Origin: Coemansia sp. RSA 922
Lineage: Eukaryota > Kickxellomycota > Kickxellomycetes > Kickxellales > Kickxellaceae
NCBI GenBank assembly: GCA_027577415.1
Contig: JANBQS010000074.1
Coordinates: forward strand, 1-40,560
DNA: 40,560 nucleotides
Direction of reading: 5' to 3'
Position numbers and translations under genes: made by a program. Position 1 is the stretch's first letter. Each line of letters opens with the position of its first letter. Of the stretch, positions 10,855 to 20,350 are shown in pieces. The notes under the pieces are model-generated. The model saw only the letters and a list, made by a program, of their open reading frames with translations, did not search any database and was not told the DNA's origin.

Positions 10855-11056
10855 TTTTGAAAAAAGGAGTGGGGGGGGTTTTTTTTTTTAAAAAGCGCAA
10901 AAAGGAAGATAATATTGTAAAGAGGAAAGACGTGAAACCAAAAAAAGCAGTCGCGTTATCTATTAGATTGAAGACAAATCAGTCACCGCTCAGAGTCATC
11001 GTCTTGTGACTCATGACACCAGGATTTACAGCTAATCCACTTTCTGAAATCATGCG
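10855..11056. other. ILV3 upstream region
   Basis: About 200 bp between ILV3 and the DUF218-like gene, including G-run and T-run sequence (10870-10890) just upstream of the ILV3 start codon. No gene seen. A tgactcatgac sequence near 11007-11017 resembles a Gcn4/AP-1 site (TGACTCA), the element expected for an amino-acid biosynthesis gene under general control; it lies about 155 bp upstream of the ILV3 start. Confidence 0.4.
11007..11013. promoter_or_regulatory. TGACTCA Gcn4-type site upstream of ILV3
   Basis: The exact heptamer TGACTCA is present about 155 bp upstream of the ILV3 start codon. In fungi it is the consensus binding site for Gcn4/CpcA, which activates amino-acid biosynthesis genes including ILV genes on starvation. 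A single 7-mer can occur by chance; its position in front of ILV3 is what makes it notable. Confidence 0.45.
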
Positions 11057-12034
11057 TTAATTCACCCAAGGCAGCGCGCCGTCATAGACTGCGGTGGGGT
11101 TGGCGGGGCAGTAGTCAAAGAAGCTTGACATTTCAGGGCACGACTTTGCGTAGCCATGGTTCATCATAAACGGATTCCGACTCACACGTTTCTCAGCCAG
11201 CTTGCCCGAGCACCCATACAGATCCTTGGCGAACAGCTCATAAGCGTCTCTGCGCTCGGCCTTTAGCAGCGGTGCCGAGTCGCCTGGCGGATTGATACCC
11301 ACGTAGTTGAATCTGATCTTTGGGTATCTCAGAGCGCGCAGATGCAAGTCCAAGAACCTGTCCTTTTTAAAGTCAAAGCCCACGACAGTTATGCGGTCCG
11401 GGTAATTCCCCGTAATTTCATGAAACCGTGCAATTGAAAACACCACATTCTCGTACGAGTCACGAGCAAACTCCTCAGTAGCCACCCGGCGATAGACATC
11501 CTTTGTGAGCCAGCCCATTCGGTCCGCCGCCGTCCAATACCCCTGCGCCTCGCTATACGCACCGGCCTCTATCCGTGTCTTGCCACCGCTAAACAAAAGC
11601 AGCGATTGATCGTGCTCCTTGACTATCTCCACCGCCTTGGCGATATGCGCCATAAACGCTCCAACTTCGCCACGCTGCTCGTCCAAAAGATACCAACTGG
11701 CCTCGTTCAACGGCGATCCGTCGCCCAGGTAAACGCCATGCCCGGGTACCAAAACCAGGTCTGTTAAGCGCTTAAAGTCTACAGAGTCGTATTTGCGGTG
11801 CGCTCGGTCGTCCGCTCGCGTCGATGATAATGAGCTGGGCCGTAATAGCGGTACGGGTCGTGTAAAGAAGAATATGTTCAGAACTAGCGAGAATATCAAC
11901 AAGCAAGGCAAGTACAGGCGTACCAGCCGTGTGCCTAGCCGGTGTTTGCGTAAGGGTGTCGGCGCCCAGGCTTCGCTGAGATTGACAGTTGGTATGTTAA
12001 TGCGCACCATTGGCGGCGGCGTTCTCGACGGCAT
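11057..12034 (-). CDS. DUF218-like type II membrane protein
   Basis: A 325-aa product beginning at ATG 12034-12032. A basic N-terminus is followed by one hydrophobic span (about residues 37-60, LYLPCLLIFSLVLNIFFF), suggesting a signal anchor with the rest lumenal or extracellular. The body carries features of the DUF218/YdcF-like fold: TDLVLVPGHGVYLGDG (a VVLGxG-type strand-loop), LLLFSGGKT, a glutamate-rich EEFARDSYENVVFS helix (the EExSxNT-like motif), and ITVVGFDFKKDRFLDLH. The family is known in fungi as predicted membrane-anchored proteins; the biochemical role of these members is not settled. Read as one frame without introns. It is divergent from the family A gene that starts at 12435. 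Confidence 0.75.
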   Translation of the reverse strand: MPSRTPPPMVRINIPTVNLSEAWAPTPLRKHRLGTRLVRLYLPCLLIFSLVLNIFFFTRPVPLLRPSSLSSTRADDRAHRKYDSVDFKRLTDLVLVPGHGVYLGDGSPLNEASWYLLDEQRGEVGAFMAHIAKAVEIVKEHDQSLLLFSGGKTRIEAGAYSEAQGYWTAADRMGWLTKDVYRRVATEEFARDSYENVVFSIARFHEITGNYPDRITVVGFDFKKDRFLDLHLRALRYPKIRFNYVGINPPGDSAPLLKAERRDAYELFAKDLYGCSGKLAEKRVSRNPFMMNHGYAKSCPEMSSFFDYCPANPTAVYDGALPWVN

Positions 12035-12434
12035 CTCTACTATTTCTTTCGTTAACGTCTAGATTGAAATTAAATAATAAAATTGAAATGAAATTGAGTT
12101 GTTTAGGAGAAGAGTAATCTCACACTCGCACAGCGTTTTGGCAGCTGATCTCAGGGCCAATGATTAACTGCCAGGATCACGATCACGAGTTTGACACTCA
12201 AGGCAAATGACGTCAACATCCAGTTCCTTAAATTGTTCAGATCACGCTGACAAACGGCAAATGCAAACCTCACTGCATAAAAAAGCCATAACGAAAATAA
12301 ACATCGTCTTGTCTGTACCGGGTAGAAGAACTCTGCCACTACTCACGCACTTGATTTCCCAAACTGCCATCTCACTTTTATTTATTTTCATCTTTCAGCG
12401 CTAAAGCTCATTCATTTTTTCTAACCCATTGGCC
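12035..12434. other. Divergent intergenic region
   Basis: A 400-bp spacer between the DUF218-like gene (minus) and A1 (plus). A TATA-like cataaaaaag lies near 12276-12285 on plus, about 150 bp before the A1 start. The strong promoter boxes found upstream of the other A genes are not evident here. No coding evidence. Confidence 0.45.
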
Positions 12435-13016
12435 ATGGATACCCAGGAGACCAAGGATATTCAGGAGAACAAAAAGAGCGAGGAGACTCAGGACGCCAGG
12501 GAGACTCAAGACGCCAAGGAGACTCAAGACGCCAAAGATAGCCAGGAGACCAAGGACTACGTAGTGCTGCTTGAGACAAGGGACAAGATAGAGGACAAAA
12601 TAGAAGTGTACAGCAAAATGATGTACTCTGCGGTAGATTACCTAAAGACCCAGGGCCACGTCATTCACAAGATGTATGCCATGAAACCCGCGGTAATAAG
12701 GTCGAAGACATATGTATTATTCGGAAAGGGCGTTTATGTCTTTGGCGACGGAGACGACTACTTTGACGACGACACCGAGGTACTAGTGCTAAATATGACA
12801 AACGGCGACTGGAGTATAGTCACAGACAAGCGTACAATAGCACATCGCCGCGCACATATTATGAGTAGACATGTGCGTATTAAGGGACGTCCTTTGATTA
12901 GTGGTTCCTGTGGCAAGTGTCACCATGTCATTCCTAGGATTCTTGGTCCATGTACCGAAAACTGCCCATGCTGCCCCAAAGCTCCAAATGCACCCACGCC
13001 TCTGGAGGAAGAGTAA
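12435..13016 (+). CDS. Small-protein family A, member A1 (193 aa)
   Basis: Start set at ATG 12435; the upstream in-frame TTG is not used. It differs from its relatives in having an acidic N-terminal extension of about 40 residues built from a six-residue repeat (ETQDAK, with degenerate copies either side). The family core follows: a hydrophobic strand (DYVVLLET), a YLKTQGHVIHK segment, LFGKGVYV, then LVLNMTNGDWSIV. The C-terminus carries the family cluster C-x2-C-x-H-x8-C-x2-N-C-P-C-C (CGKCHHV ... CTENCPCC), which looks like a zinc-binding knuckle. No signal peptide or TM, so probably intracellular. Function not recognised. Its 3' half is duplicated at 21605-22045. Confidence 0.7.
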   Translation: MDTQETKDIQENKKSEETQDARETQDAKETQDAKDSQETKDYVVLLETRDKIEDKIEVYSKMMYSAVDYLKTQGHVIHKMYAMKPAVIRSKTYVLFGKGVYVFGDGDDYFDDDTEVLVLNMTNGDWSIVTDKRTIAHRRAHIMSRHVRIKGRPLISGSCGKCHHVIPRILGPCTENCPCCPKAPNAPTPLEEE

Positions 13017-13165
13017 ATTATATTTTGAAAGCACATGTTCAACTATTGTCTCTAATCCAATATATCATCATGTCCAAGTGTAATTACACTATATGACTAT
13101 AACAAGTACGTAGACGTTTCCTCAACTAATTAATACCTGGCTTGTAAACAAAGCAATACCGTTCC

Positions 13166-13254
13166 ACCACAATCCCTATTGCGCTTATTGCACGCGTGGT
13201 ATGAAAATTTTTCTACTCCCCTTATCCAACTCTCAATTGGGTGTAATAAGCCAC
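13166..13254 (+). promoter_or_regulatory. Family A promoter block (pseudogene A2)
   Basis: Two conserved boxes are shared with 20351-20454 and 26001-26102. Box 1 is ctattgcgcttattg (13175-13190). Box 2 runs from ctctcaattggg into gtgtaataagccac (13230-13254). Spacing between boxes is similar in all three. The TAATAAG part may act as a weak TATA element, about 140 bp before the start codon. Confidence 0.55.
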
Positions 13255-13382
13255 AAAGCCAAAATTCCCTTAATAGAGGCAGGTTGTCTAAAGCGGCAGG
13301 TTCTCTCCCACTACAATTTATTTTAGCCTTTTCTACTCCTAACTTTCTCATCAACCTCAGCTCTAATTGATACCACCTACTC

Positions 13383-13768
13383 ATGGGTTTTCTGGTGCTG
13401 CTCGAGAGCTAACGACGACATCAGGAAAAGAAGAGATGTCTACAATTGGTTTCAAGCGTCTGGTGCGGATTTCCTAAGGGCGCAGGGCTACAATTTACCA
13501 AAGAAGAATCCGTGCATAACTGCGGAGGCTTTATCCCTAAAGTATCTGTTGATTGGCAAGGGGTACCAACTATTGCTTTGAAGACCAAGGATATGCCAAC
13601 TACGATACCAAACTGATGATGTTGTTTATAACAGATGGCAAATGAAGGCTGGAAAAAAGTAGGAAAATTATAAAAGATTGATGCTTGTACATCCTTCGTA
13701 AGGGATTCTGGTGCCTAGTAGTCTGACATGCAGCAAGTGCAAACACAACATTCCTTGTATAATGAGCA
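13383..13768 (+). pseudogene. Family A pseudogene A2, frame-broken and truncated by a repeat
   Basis: The reading begins MGFLVLLES like the other members, but one extra base after the ninth codon shifts the frame. Later in-frame segments still match: WFQASGADFLRAQGYN, LLIGKG, TKLMMLFITDGK (the next codon is TGA where relatives have Trp), and CSKCKHNIP, the start of the Cys cluster. Further indels break the middle. The copy ends exactly where the LTR-like repeat begins (13769), so the final CPCC cluster is lost. Promoter boxes upstream are intact, so loss of coding capacity appears to have come first or independently. Confidence 0.75.
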
Positions 13769-14100
13769 TGTTACTTTGTGAGCGAAGCAAGCTAGAGCGT
13801 ATAGAATATATAATAACATATTAGCGTATGAAGAAGTGCAAACAATAATCTAACTCTGGATGTCGACGGGCTAATGTTTATATAGCCTTTTTCATGGCCC
13901 GTTTCCATAGACGGAAGTATGCCTTTCCTGCTACCCTTAGTGTCGCTGAGTCGAGCCTCATTGTAGGCGGGCGATCCCCTATTGGCGACGGGACATTTGG
14001 GCGTTGAGAGTCCAGGACATATGGCAGACATGTAGTGTCGTTATGTAGGCCATTGTACTGATCATGTGGACTGGCGCGCTGTCCTACAACACACGTAACA
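13769..14100 (-). repeat. Solo-LTR-like repeat, copy 2
   Basis: A 332-bp copy of the repeat at 2030-2358, in opposite orientation, with the same ends (tgttac at 13769, gtaaca at 14095-14100). The internal TATA box reads ttatata at 13878-13884 on plus, i.e. TATATAA on minus. No direct flanking duplication is visible (gagca versus agtgg). It truncates pseudogene A2 on the left and abuts a LINE relic on the right. Confidence 0.6.
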
Positions 14101-15770
14101 AGTGGATTGGGAGTATCTGGATCGACGTATGGCTAATTGCAGCACTGGAGAAAGACACTGTTGCCTCATATTATTGATATACAAGGGCAGCACAGCTGAT
14201 GTGAGGTTTGGTTCCTGGATAGCGATAGGCATTTGGACTTGCCAAGGTCCTCAGCAGGGTGGCCCGCTTTTGCCATTGCTCTACAACCTCATCGCCGAGC
14301 CCCTTTTACGCTATTTCTACAAACACCTAGCGGTCATCAGACAGCCAGGCTACACGCTCCGCGTTATTGCCTTTGCCGAGGATGTCGCTGTCGCACTATC
14401 CTCTGAGGACGATGTGACAGCATTCCGCAACGCAATAGAGCTACACAGTTCACGCCTCAAACGCCAAATTAAATGATGCCAAAACAGCAATGCTGCGCAT
14501 AGTCACCACAACTCTTGTGCCGTCTGGTCTCCCGATAATCCCAGATTACACCATTATCAGGTACTTGGGAATCTACTAGTTCAAGGACGGCATCGCCACA
14601 GGACACATGGAGGGACAGTATGATATCATCATCCTGCCTAAAAAAGCAGAGCGGCCTCGGATCCCTACTCTTTGAGAAGCAAACATGTTCCACCAGAAGT
14701 ATCCACCCTGGTGGGAGGCGCAGCTCAATGGGGTTTCGACCAAGGGCAGAGTTAAAATAAAACATGAACTCTTTTGATCTTCTCGAACTTGCACAACCCA
14801 AGTGAAACCCGAAGGGGCTACCAGCGTATTGGGACCGAGTCCTACGCAGCTGGGTTTCCCTCAAGGGCAAGGGACCCAACGAGACCTTTAACGGATCCAT
14901 CGAGTCTCTACGTGGCTTATCTTTTGACCATCTGGTGGTGTATCTCCTTGTCAAGATATCTGCGGCGACTCGGAAGAAGCTGTGAGTGAACAAACTCTTC
15001 GCTCTGGGAGATATCTTTAAGCTATACAAGCCGACTGGCGCACCAATATCACGAAATGACCCTCTTCTGCAGCCGCATGTGCTGGCTTTTTGGCCAGCTC
15101 CGAAACAGCCCCCACCCCCACGTCGTCTTCAAAGTCCTTAACTATCCGCTCGACCCGAAAAGATGCGCTGAGTGAGCGAACGCTCAACTAGACTGTATTC
15201 CCTTAGAAGTATATACACCACGACTTGGGCGATTGACAGCAACTTCCACGGAGGTTGTTCCGATAAGACTGGTTGGGTACTAAAAAATAAAACTTAATGT
15301 TTAAGTAGCGTGAATAGGAATGGATATCACGAGGCTGAACAAGGCACGCTGGATTCAGCTGACAATAATCCAAACACCTCTTTCTCGCTATAATGGCTAA
15401 TGGCTCATGCTGCAGTTCAGACTACCGCGAAACTGACATACTTCATTCCTGGCCTCAAAACCGTTTGCAAGTACTGTAGTGCTATTACTCGATCTGACGA
15501 CACAAGAGTGGAAGCCGAGGAGATAGCATGCGAGAATATCGCGCACTACTACTGGTTCTGTCCCCACGTCCATGATTTTTGGCAACGGGCAAGGATATAA
15601 ATACTAAACTCTATGCTGCGATCATCACCATGAGCCATTAGCCGCCGGTATTGCAGTGCTCGCCACTAATACCATTAGCACCAATTCAGGCGATTTACCT
15701 CATACCAAAGACCTATTGGTTATCGAAAAGATCTACACTGGGGGGATAAGGTGCGATTTAGGGTAAACAG
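14101..15770 (+). mobile_element. Decayed LINE: reverse transcriptase palm to C-terminal zinc knuckle
   Basis: The first open stretch (14102-14476) shows the reverse-transcriptase signature GPQQGGPLLPLLYNLIAEPL, and then AFAEDVAVAL where an active enzyme has (F/Y)ADD, so the catalytic motif is degraded. Downstream, broken frames keep a RYLGI-type motif near 14560. The distal part (15400-15600) preserves the LINE C-terminal zinc knuckle (CKYC ... ahYYWFCPHVHDFW). The region in between is full of frameshifts. The 5' part, endonuclease included, is missing and replaced by the LTR-like repeat. Two partial relatives lie at 2359-2540 and 6016-6512. This family differs from the RNase H-bearing LINE at 34308-35902. 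Confidence 0.75.
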
Positions 15771-15864
15771 ATTTCCCTTTTGCCCCACGATCCTCCCTCT
15801 TTTTCTTCCCTTGTTTATTATTTTATTTTTTTGAACGCGTAGATTATTATAATTTTTCCAAATC

Positions 15865-18411
15865 ATGTCGAATTTCGGGCGACAGCAACACCTTTTGCGA
15901 CCAGAAAGCCGGGCCGGTCAAAGTGCAGGAGGCGGGCGTTTCACTCATGCACTCAGCGCGGCTATTAAACGCGAAGACTATAGTCGACCACCACTTCCTC
16001 CCACAGCCTCTATGGGCAATCACCAGCCAGAGGAGCAATTAGAAGAAGTTGAGCAAAAGATAACGCTGGCACTTCAAGCTATCGACGCGAACTTTGACCA
16101 CTGCCAGCGTACGATGGCTCGAGACGTAATGCCCAAAGTCGAGCGTCTAGCCAAGCTCTCTAGCGAACTACTGCAAGCCTCCCAGCCCTGGTTGCAGTTC
16201 TTTATGGCGGTGGCAGCCGCCGACGACAATGAAGAGGGTGAAGCCGTTCAAGGCCTAGAGGATGATGAGGAGACGAGACGGGGGCCGATGGGCGTGGCTC
16301 AGCGAGTGGCCATTGAGGAGCAGTTGCATAAGGGCGATATTACGGCGAGGTTTCCGGGAGAAGCCGAGGACATGGGTCGCAGGCAGTTGGAGGCGTGGAA
16401 TAACGCTGGAGGAGTGGAGGATGAAGATGAGCCGGTGGATATTGATACGGAGATTGCAACACCCCAGCTGACTTCGCGGTTTATGACCCAGGAGCTCAAG
16501 TTAATCGCGTCGGATGCAAATACAGATGCTACTCCTATCACTCCTCAAGTGCGCACTTTGAAGCGGTCTGCGGAGATGTTTAGCGTGTCAGCCAAGAAGC
16601 GCAAGCTGGGCACGCCTGCCAAGAGTACCTCCCAACAGGCAGGCAGCGGAGCTGGACCGTCAACTCCTCTGTCGATGATGCGCGCGCTGGTCCACGCCAA
16701 GGGCAGGATTGGCGGCGGAGTGGGTCTTCGCGGAATACCTGGTAGTGGGGCGTCCTATGCGTCAAAGAACTCGTCGTCGATGGATACGGACGACCTGATG
16801 CCCAACACGAGCCCGCCAATTACTACGACGTTTACGCTGCCCAAGTCTCGGCGCATAGCAGCGGCGCACGGAGTAAAGGGCAAGACTCCCTTGGCGGGCG
16901 CGTACGGGTTTGGCGAGGAAGACGACGACGATGATATTCTGGGTGAAATCAATAGCCTGATCCAGCGGTACGATGACCCTAAGCCTCCAGGCTCGGTGGC
17001 GGCGAGCTCTGTCATGGGCAGCTCGGGGATGATGTCGGTGGCCAGAAGCGAGGTGTCCTCATCTAGTATTGGCGGAATGAGTGCCTTAGTCAACAAGTAC
17101 GCTAGCCCCGCCGAAGTCGCTATCAAGGCCGAGGAGGCGAAGCGTATCCAGGGATTGGTTGCCGATATGGAAGAGATGCTTGGCGAGGCTGAGGCCATGG
17201 CTGGTGATGGTGCTGAGGATGGCGGGGATCTAGAGACTACGGGACGCGTGTTTGCTGCTGCTGCTGCTGATGCAACTCAGAGCTATAATGCGGAGGAAGC
17301 TGTGGCGGCAGTGTCTGACAGCGAAGAGGTGGACGACTTTAACGACGACATTCCATCGCCTCCGCGCATTACTTCAGACATCAATGGCACTGCTGTTGTT
17401 GTGGATGAGATTCCTTCGAATGGTGTTGCTGTGGCGACTGAAGCTCCAGTGGCAGCAGTGGCCCGTGGGCTGAACCCTGCGCGGCGCACGTTTGGTGGTG
17501 GAGGAATTGCACGCAATATGCTGCGTATGGACGTTGAGGCTATGGATAGCGAAGATATGACTGTTGGGCATCTGTCGCCGCTAGGCAACCGAGGACGCAT
17601 GGCTGCTGGAGTGCGCCCGCTACAACCGCCGCAGGTGGCTGGGCAGCGATTCCACGCGCTGGCGGAAGACGATGAGGACGATCCTTTTGGCCCCACGCCC
17701 GAAAGACGTAGGCCAACTGCTGTGTCGCGCAGTAGCCGCTACAACGATGGGCCGGTGTCTGCACAGTCCGAGCGGACCACGGGCGCAGTAAACTCTGATG
17801 TCCCCCATTCGACGCGGTCTTGGGGCGGTTCGGCAGCGGTTCGTAGTATGCAGAGCTCGGCGACGGCGCTTGGGTCGGAGCCTACGGGCACTTACGATAG
17901 CTCGAGGCTCATGCATGGAGAAGCTGGCGATCTGGATATGCATACCCATGACTCAGCGCAGCTCAACCAGAGTAGCTTGGAATTCGACGGCACCACTACC
18001 ATTTTGCCTACACGAGAGATGCTGCAGCATGCGGCTGCCCAGGCTGCTGAGAGCTCATCGGCCATGGTACATGATGACGAGGGTGATACAAGGAACTCGG
18101 TGGTGGATTCTCCAGGATCGTCATACTCCGAGTCTATGCCGTTGGAACCGCGCAGCTTTGACGTGGAGCTGTTCCCGCCTGCATTCCGTGCTGCACCAGC
18201 TGCTTTGCAACTCCGCGGGCTGTATGACCTAATCCGCTCGCAGGACCAGCGTATATGGACGCTGGACGACCTTGTTGCTGAGCTAACGGCGCCTTCAGTA
18301 TCTGATGAACTGAGGGGCGCTGGAGCTGGAGTACTTGTTGTGCTCCTCGATCTGCTGGCTCGTCGGCGTCTAGTGCGAAAGGTCGATGACGGCCTGTGGT
18401 CTGCCCACTGA
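15865..18411 (+). CDS. ASK1: DASH/Dam1 complex subunit Ask1, long form
   Basis: Residues about 57-117 match the Ask1 domain: EEQLEEVEQKITLALQAIDANF, then MPKVERLAKLSSELL and QPWLQFFMAVA. Ask1 is a subunit of the fungus-specific DASH complex that couples kinetochores to spindle microtubules. The rest of the 848-aa protein is mostly acidic, Ser/Thr-rich and probably disordered, with TP sites expected for mitotic phosphorylation. The last 85 residues (from SFDVELFPPAF to GLWSAH) are compact, with hydrophobic periodicity and an RRRLVRKVDDGLW end that resembles a small winged-helix fold. It is much longer than budding-yeast Ask1 (about 290 aa). The upstream region is only about 95 bp from a LINE relic. 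Confidence 0.85.
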   Translation: MSNFGRQQHLLRPESRAGQSAGGGRFTHALSAAIKREDYSRPPLPPTASMGNHQPEEQLEEVEQKITLALQAIDANFDHCQRTMARDVMPKVERLAKLSSELLQASQPWLQFFMAVAAADDNEEGEAVQGLEDDEETRRGPMGVAQRVAIEEQLHKGDITARFPGEAEDMGRRQLEAWNNAGGVEDEDEPVDIDTEIATPQLTSRFMTQELKLIASDANTDATPITPQVRTLKRSAEMFSVSAKKRKLGTPAKSTSQQAGSGAGPSTPLSMMRALVHAKGRIGGGVGLRGIPGSGASYASKNSSSMDTDDLMPNTSPPITTTFTLPKSRRIAAAHGVKGKTPLAGAYGFGEEDDDDDILGEINSLIQRYDDPKPPGSVAASSVMGSSGMMSVARSEVSSSSIGGMSALVNKYASPAEVAIKAEEAKRIQGLVADMEEMLGEAEAMAGDGAEDGGDLETTGRVFAAAAADATQSYNAEEAVAAVSDSEEVDDFNDDIPSPPRITSDINGTAVVVDEIPSNGVAVATEAPVAAVARGLNPARRTFGGGGIARNMLRMDVEAMDSEDMTVGHLSPLGNRGRMAAGVRPLQPPQVAGQRFHALAEDDEDDPFGPTPERRRPTAVSRSSRYNDGPVSAQSERTTGAVNSDVPHSTRSWGGSAAVRSMQSSATALGSEPTGTYDSSRLMHGEAGDLDMHTHDSAQLNQSSLEFDGTTTILPTREMLQHAAAQAAESSSAMVHDDEGDTRNSVVDSPGSSYSESMPLEPRSFDVELFPPAFRAAPAALQLRGLYDLIRSQDQRIWTLDDLVAELTAPSVSDELRGAGAGVLVVLLDLLARRRLVRKVDDGLWSAH

Positions 18412-18921
18412 CAATCTCTCGTCCCCTAATCCCAACCATGCGTCGATCTCATTTCGCCCTCATCCACGCGTGAGGCGCAGACAACGCGCGCCCCTCCCTA
18501 GAAATCTTTTTTATTCGTTTCTTATAGTATCCATCCACACATCTATATATGTAAGTTTTTTTCATTTCTACGTACAACGATGGATCCGTTGTCGCCGATA
18601 CGCTAGTGGACCGGTTTGGATCAATTAGAGTGGCCGATAGCGATCGAATATCGAATATTTATTTAAAATTCAGATTCTTAATTTTAACAGAATCGTCAAA
18701 TTGACTGTCACATTTCGAAATTCGACGAAAACGGTGCCTATATTGACTCTGCCTGGAAGCAGCGGAGCTCCAAGTAGCGAGGATCTGCGAAACGGTGCAT
18801 TTTGAAATTGCAGTAATCAAAATAGCATCGATCTGAATCGTTGAATCTTTTTTTTTTTTGGGGCGAGTACTAACCCAAAAATCGTTGACCATTTACGCTT
18901 ATTTTTTTATTTGTAGCACAA
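18412..18921 (+). promoter_or_regulatory. Upstream region of the Stm1-like gene with a possible 5'-UTR intron
   Basis: No coding sequence is seen in these 510 bp. A consensus donor GTAAGT (18551-18556), an exact TACTAAC branch site (18868-18874) and a T-rich TTTGTAG acceptor (ending 18916) sit in order just before the start codon at 18922. They would define a 366-bp leader intron. A TATA-like tatatat immediately before the donor is a competing reading. Long leader introns are common in ribosome-related fungal genes. Confidence 0.4.
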
Positions 18922-19806
18922 ATGTCTGTTGTGTCTACCAACCCGTTCGCTCTGTTGCCCGATGATGCGGCTGACAGCTTCGTGAATGTCGTTCCTGGCA
19001 AGGCTGCTGCCAAGCCTGCGCCCAAGAAGGTCGTTCCCGTTACGCCCGCTGCCGACCGCGCTACTCCCAGCGAGCGCGCTAGCCGTGGCACTGGCTACGC
19101 ACCCCGCGGAGCCCGCCGCACTGTTGGCACCACTCGCGCCCCTGGCGCGGCTATTGTCGACTCTGCACCCGCGTACGAGCCCCGTGAGGAGGGTCGCTCG
19201 CGCCCTGTGCACCAGAGCCAGCGCGGCCGTGGATCGGCACGTGGACGTGGTCGCCAGTTCGACCGCCACAGCGGCACTGGTCTGGTTGACTCTGAGAAGA
19301 AGGAGAAGCAGGGATGGCTCGGCTCTGAGAAGGACCTTGTCACTGACGGAGCTGAGGCTACCCAGGAGGCCAAGAAGGACCAGGAGGGCGCTGTCGCTCC
19401 CGTCGTTGAGGAGGAGCCTGAGGAGGTTATCAAGACCCTTGATGACTACATGAAGGAGCGCGAGTCGGCTTCCATCGACACTAAGCGTACTCTGCGTAAG
19501 GCTAACGAGGCCCGTGTCGACCAGAGCCAGTTGAAGGGCCAGGTCGCTTTGGATAAGAAGGATGAGGACTTCTTTGCCCCTATCGCTACCCAAAAGTCCC
19601 GGAAGCAGAAGGAGCGCAAGGAGAAAGTCTTTGTCGACATTGAGCAGCGTTTCGCTGACGAGTCTGCCCGTCGTGGTGCCTTCCGTGGCGGTCCTCGTGG
19701 CGGCGCTGGTGGTCCCCAGAACCGTGGCGGCCGTGCTGGCTTCGCTGCTAACCGTGGTGGCAACCGTGTCAACATCAACGACGAGAGCGCTTTCCCTTCG
19801 CTCTAA
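18922..19806 (+). CDS. Stm1/SERBP1-family ribosome-associated, RNA-binding protein
   Basis: The 294-aa product has the Stm1/HABP4 layout. The N-terminus (NPFALLPDDAAD) matches the Stm1 N-terminal signature. A basic RGG-like region follows, then RGRQFDRHSGTGLVDSEKKE, the hallmark of the HABP4_PAI-RBP1 domain. TLDDYMKERES comes next, and finally an RGG/GGR-rich C-terminus ending with DESAFPSL. In yeast, Stm1 inserts in the mRNA channel of idle 80S ribosomes and protects them. The protein is highly charged, disordered and cytoplasmic. Codons are strongly biased to C- and G-ending forms compared with neighbours, which suggests high expression. Oga1-type naming is equally possible. Confidence 0.9.
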   Translation: MSVVSTNPFALLPDDAADSFVNVVPGKAAAKPAPKKVVPVTPAADRATPSERASRGTGYAPRGARRTVGTTRAPGAAIVDSAPAYEPREEGRSRPVHQSQRGRGSARGRGRQFDRHSGTGLVDSEKKEKQGWLGSEKDLVTDGAEATQEAKKDQEGAVAPVVEEEPEEVIKTLDDYMKERESASIDTKRTLRKANEARVDQSQLKGQVALDKKDEDFFAPIATQKSRKQKERKEKVFVDIEQRFADESARRGAFRGGPRGGAGGPQNRGGRAGFAANRGGNRVNINDESAFPSL

Positions 19807-20350
19807 ATTCTGTCATGGATTTTTATTTTGGAGGATTTATTTTTGAATACCTCCAACTATTGAATTATTTTATTTTTTTTCAATAGGCGTTGTTTTTTTT
19901 CTTGGAAACGCGGATAAAAAAATAAACAAAATTAAGTTACTCTTAAATATTTACTAGTAACGTATTGTTTGTTTTGTCTTGGTTTCGCCACATTTCTTAG
20001 CGGTGTCAAATGGATTTCTCACCAAATAGAGCAAGTTATAATTTAGGGTGGCTAAATCTTGCACAAATATGCTGGGAGCGTTGCATTTCTATAACCTTGT
20101 CATTTTCTCTTGCTTTCAAATGTTGAAGCTGGGCCGACTGCATACACGTGTAAACAAGTGGCTTATCCTGAAAAGCCAGCTATTGCATATTTTTTAGCAC
20201 ACACTACAGACATTTGTTTGAGAATATACTAGTGCGATTTATCTAATGAATGTTGTTACATTACATTGAACTGATTTGGTACACATACTTTTCCTAATTC
20301 AGTATTCTAGCATGCAAACACGTGTGTCTGTTCCACCTTTCTTTTCAGCC
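19807..20350. other. Intergenic, AT-rich
   Basis: No gene seen. Just after the Stm1-like stop is an 8-bp inverted repeat, ctattgaa / ttcaatag (about 19857-19886), that could form a 3'-UTR hairpin. Sequence from about 20080 onwards is similar to 25760-25980, upstream of A5, so it belongs to the duplicated A-module flank. Confidence 0.5.
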
